Shown in pieces: positions 59,229-64,000 of a stretch of 64,000 nt of DNA; position 1 is the stretch's first letter; each line of letters opens with the position of its first letter. The DNA lies in the NCBI GenBank assembly GCA_964626905.1, contig CAZVHA010000001.1, positions 434,001 through 498,000 on the forward strand. The letters are read 5' to 3'. This DNA is from REEB52 sp964626905 (GTDB lineage Bacteria; Chlamydiota; Chlamydiia; Chlamydiales; SM23-39). The translations under genes and the position numbers were made by a program. The notes beneath the pieces are model-generated. The model was not told the origin of the DNA, did not search any database, and saw only the letters and a list, made by a program, of their open reading frames with translations.

Positions 59229-61121
59229 ATGGATGGGAAAATTGAAAATCTCCCCGCAAATTTGGAGATACATATGGTGATGCCAACAACTCTGCGATCC
59301 AATAATGCACTATTTTCTGAGGCCAATTTACCTTTGGGATCCATCCCTTTTGATGAATTTAGCGCAAAGTTTGCGCTCGAGTTCACTACTACAGAACAGC
59401 GCCATGGGCTTACGAAAAATTTAAGCCAGACCATGCAGAGGGACGCAAGGGAAGGAATTGCGCAACTCCTCGAGGTAGACAAGGGGGTTCTTGACGGCTT
59501 CGAATCTTTCATCCCCTCAATTGAAGAAATCGCACCTCAGTTGGCTGAGAGGATGAAAAATGGGGGGCGCCTCATTTTCGTCGGTTCAGGATCGAGCGGC
59601 CGCCTCGCTATAGATATCGCAGCCAAAAGTCAAAATGGGCAGGTGATTGGCTGCATCGCTGGGGGCGACTCCGCGTTGATCCGCGCGCGCGAAGGGTTTG
59701 AGGATTCGGAAAAAGATGGGGAACTCGCCGCGAAAGAGCTTAATCTAAAGGCAAATGATACAGTGATTCTGATCTCTGCGAGTGGATCGGCCTCTTTTAA
59801 TGTCGGGTATGGTCATTGGGGCGCCGAACAAGGGGCCAATGTGCTCTACTTTTACAACAGCAAGGAGATCCCCTCCAGGACGCAGGGGCTCTTCAATCGA
59901 GAAAAAAATCGGGTGATCCCCCTTTGTCTAGATATCGGTCCACAAGCCATTACTGGATCGACTCGCCTGCAAGGCGCTTCTCTCGCTATAGCGTGTCTTG
60001 GGGGACTTACAGCCTGTGCAGTTTATCTGAATCAAGGCCAAGAAGAGCTAGCGAAAGCCTACCCTCGCGAATTGTTGAAAAATCTAGGGCTAGGGCAGGA
60101 TCTCATTAGAAAAAATAGAGAGGAAATTGCGAAATTTGCAGAGATCGAAACGGCAAATTTCTCCGATGTCAGGTCCAATTTTAGGAGCGTAAAAGATCAG
60201 AGCAATCAAGGCTATGTCACGTTCATTGCTTCAGAAAATTGCGCGCGCGATTCGGTGACCGATGCCGTAGAGTCGGCGCCCACATTTTCTACCAACCCGG
60301 TTCGCAAAGAAAATGAATTGCATAAGAAAAGGGCAGAGTTTCGCACCTACATGACAGGACCCAAGGAAATGTCATGGAAAACCCTTTTAGGGAAAGAGCC
60401 AACAGATCAAGAAACAAACAAATACGTTCTGGCGTCTGAAGCTGACGGGGTCAATTCTTATGCGAAAAGGCCGAAGGGAAAAGGGAATTTCGTCATTGGA
60501 GTTGCCAAATTAAATGAAGGAGAACTCCTTCCAAAAGACCTAATGCAGGCGTTGGCAGTTGCTAAAGAAGAAGGGGGAAAAGTGGGCCTGATCGCGCTTT
60601 GTAAAGGCAGTTTTAAGGAAGAAATTGCGGGAGACGCCCTTCTAGTGATGGAGAATGTCCCTCACGATCCCTTTGGATTTTCCGAAACTCTTGTTTTGAA
60701 GCAAGTGTTGAACGCGATCTCAAATAGTTCCATGGTTCTCATGAAAAAAGTGCATGGCAATCAAATGATTGACGTGCGCGCCTCCAATCACAAACTCATC
60801 GGTAGATGCATGCGATTAATTTTAAGCATTTGGAGCGAATATAACAATTCTCCACTAGATGAAAAACTTCTCTATGAATATATCCTTCACGTGAAAGAGA
60901 GAAAAAAATCGGATGAAGAGAAGGGGGAATATACCCCTTCCATTGTTAAAATTGTCCTCGCCATGTTGGCTCTTGGAAAGTCTCCTGCAGATTTTGAGGA
61001 GATCGTAAAATTTTTAAGAGAACAGGATGAATCAATTGATTGGATTGGCGAGAAAAAAACCAAAGAACTGGGAGACTTTAAAAGTGGCGGCTGGTCGACG
61101 TCGGCAGAAACCGATTCTTGA
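59229..61121 (+). CDS. double-SIS protein of the MurQ / glucokinase-regulatory-protein type
   Basis: A 630-residue protein. Residues ~55-290 match N-acetylmuramate-6-phosphate etherase (MurQ): 'LIFVGSGSSGRLAIDIAAKS', 'IAGGDSALIRAREGFEDSE', 'NDTVILISASGSASFNVGYG', 'ITGSTRLQGASLAIAC'. A second, more diverged SIS-like half ('ADGVNSYAKRPKGKGNFVIG', 'FGFSETLVLKQVLNAISN') and a helical end follow. This two-SIS layout is that of mammalian glucokinase regulatory protein and its bacterial relatives. MurQ's catalytic Glu position is not clearly conserved, so it may bind sugar phosphate without cleaving it. The start could also be an ATG 15 codons on. Confidence 0.8.
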   Translation: MDGKIENLPANLEIHMVMPTTLRSNNALFSEANLPLGSIPFDEFSAKFALEFTTTEQRHGLTKNLSQTMQRDAREGIAQLLEVDKGVLDGFESFIPSIEEIAPQLAERMKNGGRLIFVGSGSSGRLAIDIAAKSQNGQVIGCIAGGDSALIRAREGFEDSEKDGELAAKELNLKANDTVILISASGSASFNVGYGHWGAEQGANVLYFYNSKEIPSRTQGLFNREKNRVIPLCLDIGPQAITGSTRLQGASLAIACLGGLTACAVYLNQGQEELAKAYPRELLKNLGLGQDLIRKNREEIAKFAEIETANFSDVRSNFRSVKDQSNQGYVTFIASENCARDSVTDAVESAPTFSTNPVRKENELHKKRAEFRTYMTGPKEMSWKTLLGKEPTDQETNKYVLASEADGVNSYAKRPKGKGNFVIGVAKLNEGELLPKDLMQALAVAKEEGGKVGLIALCKGSFKEEIAGDALLVMENVPHDPFGFSETLVLKQVLNAISNSSMVLMKKVHGNQMIDVRASNHKLIGRCMRLILSIWSEYNNSPLDEKLLYEYILHVKERKKSDEEKGEYTPSIVKIVLAMLALGKSPADFEEIVKFLREQDESIDWIGEKKTKELGDFKSGGWSTSAETDS

Positions 61122-61167
61122 GATAGTTTATATATATATTTATATTTATTTAAATTAATTTTCAATA

Positions 61168-61197
61168 TTGTAAATAAATAAACGAATGTATTATAAT
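61168..61197 (+). promoter_or_regulatory. promoter of the HAD-protein gene
   Basis: TTGTAA (61168-61173), 18-base spacer, TATAAT (61192-61197), followed by the ATG at 61230. The motif GAATGtATTATAAT here recurs as GAATGcATTATAAT in front of the gene at 61986. Confidence 0.6.
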
Positions 61198-61229
61198 AGT
61201 AAAAACTCCGTAGACTGCTTCGAGGCAAA

Positions 61230-61835
61230 ATGACGATCATTTCTGATAAACCCGTTTGGGCTATTTTCCTGGATATTGACGGGGTTCTTAATGAATGCAT
61301 TCCGCCTTTAGACAAATTTTTGGCCAAAAAGAAAGAACTCTATCCTGGCGTCTCTGATATTACTCCCATGCAGATGAAAAGAGTAGAAGCCCAATTTTTA
61401 AATAAACAGGCAGTTGAACATTTGCATGCCCTCATAGAAAGGGTCTCAGAGGTGGCAAAAGTAGTGATTGTCCTCTCTTCTATATGGAGATTCCATGGGG
61501 AAATTGAAGCGATTAAAGATACGATGTTTGTCGATTGGAAATTTGCTGAATATTTAATCGACAAAACACCTACATATAGGAATAACGCCGTTGTTTTCTC
61601 TGAATGGCGATGGAAGGAAATTTGTTCATGGCTTAATGAATGTTCAAAAAAACATAAAATCGAAAGCTACGTGATTTTGGATGATGATCACGAGTTCCCA
61701 AAGGAGAGATTTGTAAGGGTCCACTACTCTAAACTTTTATCAGAACAAGATGTCGAAGAGGCATGGAAAAAAATCTCAAAGCCTTTGTCCGTAGAATCTT
61801 CAGAAAAAAAGATTTCTACCGAAACTTCTTATTGA
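61230..61835 (+). CDS. HAD-like hydrolase (HAD_SAK-type)
   Basis: A 201-residue protein opening 'VWAIFLDIDGVLNE', which is the HAD motif I with both Asp residues, then 'VVIVLSSIWRFHG' as motif II, and 'SYVILDDDHEFPKERFVRVH' as the acidic motif IV. This arrangement ('FLDIDGVLN...LSS.WR...ILDD') is the HAD domain found in 'Swiss Army knife' RNA-repair proteins and in stand-alone proteins of unknown substrate. The last ~25 residues are Ser/Lys-rich. Its promoter resembles that of the next gene, and AT-rich spacers on both sides suggest recent acquisition. Confidence 0.8.
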   Translation: MTIISDKPVWAIFLDIDGVLNECIPPLDKFLAKKKELYPGVSDITPMQMKRVEAQFLNKQAVEHLHALIERVSEVAKVVIVLSSIWRFHGEIEAIKDTMFVDWKFAEYLIDKTPTYRNNAVVFSEWRWKEICSWLNECSKKHKIESYVILDDDHEFPKERFVRVHYSKLLSEQDVEEAWKKISKPLSVESSEKKISTETSY

Positions 61836-61958
61836 GATAGGTTCATCAAGCGCGATTTTTACGCCGAGATGTGCTCTGTTTAAAAATAAAACTATCACAC
61901 CTTTTATTTAATTAATTTTTAATATTGTAATTTAATATACAATAAAAAAAGAATGCAT

Positions 61959-61964
61959 TATAAT
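61959..61964 (+). promoter_or_regulatory. -10 element upstream of unknown membrane protein
   Basis: TATAAT within GAATGCATTATAAT, 22 bases before the ATG at 61986, with 'ttaatattgtaa' upstream, as in the preceding gene's promoter region. Confidence 0.5.
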
Positions 61965-61985
61965 TGCTGAAAACCAAGAGATAAT

Positions 61986-62606
61986 ATGATTACTCCAGTA
62001 TTGGATTCATCAGACAAGTTAGAACTTTTGAGCGAACCTCATTTAGAAAGCTCCGATTTGGAGAACCCCAAAAAAGAGGGCGAAGATCCCCTTGATGAAG
62101 ATGATGAAAAAGCCGACTATAAGAATCTCCCCGCCGCCTGGAAAAGACATGCGGTCATTTTATCTTTCGGTGCAGCTGCCGCCTATTTTTCTACGATTCC
62201 CTCCCAAACGATTACTTCGGTCCTTTTCACACTTGGTTTCTTAAAGCTTTCCAAGAGCTATATGGTTGGATTTCCCCGTTTCCGAAGATATTGCGTCACT
62301 GCCGCGACAATCGGAAGTGCACTCGTATTGAAATCCATATGGAATCAAGTCGATTTAACTCCTCTTGCTGCGGGCTTGGGAATCGATACACTTGCCTTTA
62401 CTGCAAAAGCTTACATGAAAGGAAAGTTGAAAAAGGATGAAGGTCCTGAGGAAACGAATCGGGTCTTCCTCTGCGCACAGAAAGGGCTTTCAAAAACCTG
62501 CAATTGGGTCGGTTCCTGCTTGAATAAAGTCAGTTCTTCTGCAAGTTCTTGTTTCGGTCATTTGAACTGCTGCTTCAAAGGACATCCTCAAGTTCAGGCC
62601 TCATAA
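61986..62606 (+). CDS. unknown membrane protein, Inc-like hydrophobic region
   Basis: A 206-residue protein not recognised as a family. Residues 1-50 are acidic and disordered ('SDLENPKKEGEDPLDEDDEK'). Residues ~55-145 contain three hydrophobic stretches separated by short loops ('AVILSFGAAAAYFSTI', 'TITSVLFTLGFLKL', 'YCVTAATIGSALVLKSIW'). The C-terminus is Cys/Ser-rich ('SSASSCFGHLNCCFKG'). No signal peptide. Paired hydrophobic lobes with polar tails resemble inclusion membrane proteins, but this is inference. It shares a promoter motif with the upstream HAD gene. Confidence 0.6.
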   Translation: MITPVLDSSDKLELLSEPHLESSDLENPKKEGEDPLDEDDEKADYKNLPAAWKRHAVILSFGAAAAYFSTIPSQTITSVLFTLGFLKLSKSYMVGFPRFRRYCVTAATIGSALVLKSIWNQVDLTPLAAGLGIDTLAFTAKAYMKGKLKKDEGPEETNRVFLCAQKGLSKTCNWVGSCLNKVSSSASSCFGHLNCCFKGHPQVQAS

Positions 62607-62624
62607 TCCCTTATAAGATATTAT

Positions 62625-62885
62625 TTAGATTTCGCGCGTTTGATCCTCTAATTTGAGGGCCTTTTCTTTAAGGCGGGCGATGAGTTTTTTATCTTTTGGA
62701 TTTTTCAAATAGCCTCTCACATCGGCGTGGAGCTTTTGGGCCTCGAGGAAAAGGGGTCCTCCGATTCTGGAGGCTGTCTTTAAAATCACCTCCATTTTTG
62801 CTAAAGTCGCCTCCCCTTTTTCGGGGTGGAAGAGCTCTTTGAAAAGAGCTCTGAGTTCATCTCCCATTCGCTGGTATAGATCCAT
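62625..62885 (-). CDS. small helical protein, unknown
   Basis: An 86-residue charged protein, mostly helical ('ELRALFKELFHPEKGEATLA', 'KKLIARLKEKALKLEDQTRE'), with no membrane segment or known domain. It overlaps the 3' end of the upstream gene by 29 bases, which suggests co-translation. Probably an accessory subunit of the larger protein, but there is no direct evidence. Confidence 0.6.
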   Translation of the reverse strand: MDLYQRMGDELRALFKELFHPEKGEATLAKMEVILKTASRIGGPLFLEAQKLHADVRGYLKNPKDKKLIARLKEKALKLEDQTREI

Positions 62886-63987
62886 CGATTAATTCCGCTA
62901 GTTTGTGGATCAGCTCTTTCATTTTCAGCTCATTTTTAATAAATTGTCCCACCAACTCTTTTTCCAACGGCTCGATGTAGGGGTGATCATAGTGGCAAAG
63001 AGCTCTTTGCACGAGGTGGCAAAGAAAGCCATTGGCAGAAAATTCATCGACTAAAATCCGATCCAGTTTTTTAAAGCCGACAATTGTTTCGGGGTCTTGA
63101 AGGGCCAGTCCAAGTTTCAATGCGATGACAGTCCAATCTTCAAAATCTTGGAAATAGGTCTCATCGACCCACTCCTCCCCCTCTTGAGAGGGCAAGTGGG
63201 AGCAAAATCCTTGCACCATTCCTCGAATGCACTCTAAAGTTCCCGAAAACCCTCCAATCCGATTTTCGGCAACAGCTGCGAGATCTTTGACAAAATAGCG
63301 GGCATGGTCCCGTCCGTCGTAGAAAAAGGCCTTTCCTTGCGAAACAACCTCGGAAAAAGATTGATTGCCCCGAACGGCAACCCACTCACCGCTCAAGGCC
63401 AAAAGGGCCCGAAAATCGCTTTGCGACACAGCCCCTGGACAAAGGAGGCGCACCTTTTTTCCCGTTTTCCCGATCTCCTCTTCCTGGATCTGGCCATTGT
63501 AATAAACCTGCAGTGACGAGACGCCGAGATCCCACTCCAAAAGGGGCTTACCAGCCTCCTTTTGTTTTTTCAAAAGAAGGGCAAACCAGGTGAGATCGGG
63601 GGTACATATGTCGATATCTCGCGGATCATTTTCGAGCGATTTTAAGAGGGCGTGCAAATAGATGGCTCCGCCTATGGGAGAGGTCAAATAGGCCAAATAG
63701 AACCGATTTTCCTCTCGTCTCCAACTTTTTAACGTCTCATTTTGCACATCATCCCAACTCGCAAGACAAGGCCTCCTCGTCAAAATCCCTTTTTCGAGAA
63801 AATGGAGCCCCAACGCATATCTTTGCGATTTCGGATGAAACCATTGCGACTCTACAAAACCGTATTCGCCCACACTTTCCCATTTCGGCAACGGAAGATC
63901 TGAATCGATTGTCTTTAGCTCCTTCCATAGCCCTTCCGCTTCTGGATAATAGGTGGGAAGCTGCAAGATGAGTTTCGATTCTCTCAT
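62857..63987 (-). CDS. conserved hypothetical protein, possible glycosyltransferase-like fold
   Basis: A 376-residue protein, not recognised. Alternating strands and helices ('DIDICTPDLTWFALLLKKQK', 'KVRLLCPGAVSQSDFRALLA') and 'EWVAVRGNQSFSEVVSQGKA' recall the nucleotide-sugar-binding half of GT-B enzymes (EarP or PseG-like), where a Gly-Asn-Gln-Ser/Glu segment contacts the donor. That likeness is weak. The ATG is preceded by TTA, so TAATG may overlap the stop of an upstream gene beyond the window. It forms a pair with the small gene downstream. Confidence 0.6.
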   Translation of the reverse strand: MRESKLILQLPTYYPEAEGLWKELKTIDSDLPLPKWESVGEYGFVESQWFHPKSQRYALGLHFLEKGILTRRPCLASWDDVQNETLKSWRREENRFYLAYLTSPIGGAIYLHALLKSLENDPRDIDICTPDLTWFALLLKKQKEAGKPLLEWDLGVSSLQVYYNGQIQEEEIGKTGKKVRLLCPGAVSQSDFRALLALSGEWVAVRGNQSFSEVVSQGKAFFYDGRDHARYFVKDLAAVAENRIGGFSGTLECIRGMVQGFCSHLPSQEGEEWVDETYFQDFEDWTVIALKLGLALQDPETIVGFKKLDRILVDEFSANGFLCHLVQRALCHYDHPYIEPLEKELVGQFIKNELKMKELIHKLAELIDGSIPANGR

Positions 63988-64000
63988 TAAGCGAAGCGCG

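Noticed and set aside
62857..63987. Naming this gene earP (EF-P rhamnosyltransferase)
   Set aside because: Only one short segment resembles EarP; the N-terminal motifs expected of that family are not seen and no efp gene is adjacent.

Overview
The window comes from a chromosome of the phylum Chlamydiae, most likely a Parachlamydiales-type ('environmental') member rather than Chlamydia itself. The evidence is gene content and order. As I remember the C. trachomatis map, several blocks match it: slc1-glgX, ssb-pepA, dcd/ruvB plus a SpoIID-like gene, acpS/trxB, the run acpP-fabG-fabD-fabH-recR-bamA-skp-lpxD, the pdhABC cluster, yidC-dnaA, and a PP2C phosphatase, NifS-like desulfurase and two DUF21/CBS proteins. 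A heptosyltransferase, tandem RING-finger genes and many lineage-specific proteins point away from the reduced Chlamydia genomes. Blocks that are contiguous in Chlamydia are rearranged here.

Layout. 1-6.2 kb: end of a TPR protein, a cupin-like periplasmic protein, a proline-rich possible effector, then yidC-dnaA. 6.2-12 kb: type III secretion chaperone Slc1, glgX, a lipoprotein, a CPBP protease, a PP2C phosphatase and a Cys-rich membrane protein. 12-20 kb: cysteine desulfurase, a RelE/Phd toxin-antitoxin pair, two DUF21/CBS proteins with an FtsB-like protein, dcd, ruvB, spoIID, 4.5S RNA and mazG. 20-30 kb: a 1,030-residue protein of unknown function, Nudix, a BioD/DRTGG protein, and the minus-strand chain ssb-pepA-pseudouridine synthase-heptosyltransferase, with lgt. 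30-35.5 kb: PIN-TRAM protein, acpS, a barrel-like outer-membrane candidate, trxB and proC, crowded with palindromic repeats. 35.5-43.4 kb: a three-gene unit (NTT/MFS-like permease with HEAT repeats, cNMP-binding domain, HAMP sensor with a degenerate SpoIIE domain), then three tandem RING-finger membrane proteins and a tail-anchored protein, all with AT-rich upstream regions. 43.4-56.7 kb: fatty-acid synthesis, envelope assembly, CorA, speE and pyruvate dehydrogenase. 56.7-64 kb: exonuclease, epimerase-like protein, a remnant resembling a TnpB-element right end, a DUF2490-like protein, a double-SIS MurQ/GKRP-like protein, a HAD protein and unknown proteins.

The most unusual content lies outside the conserved genes. 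At least five families of large palindromic elements occupy intergenic gaps. One is a 356-bp element with terminal inverted repeats and a 9-bp direct repeat at each end. Another is a three-copy ~185-bp element with a cloverleaf-like fold whose inner stems show compensatory changes between copies. The other two points of interest are the tandem RING genes (candidate secreted ubiquitin ligases) and the permease/cNMP/pseudophosphatase unit (a candidate uncharacterised sensing module). All family assignments are from reading the translations; no database search was run.
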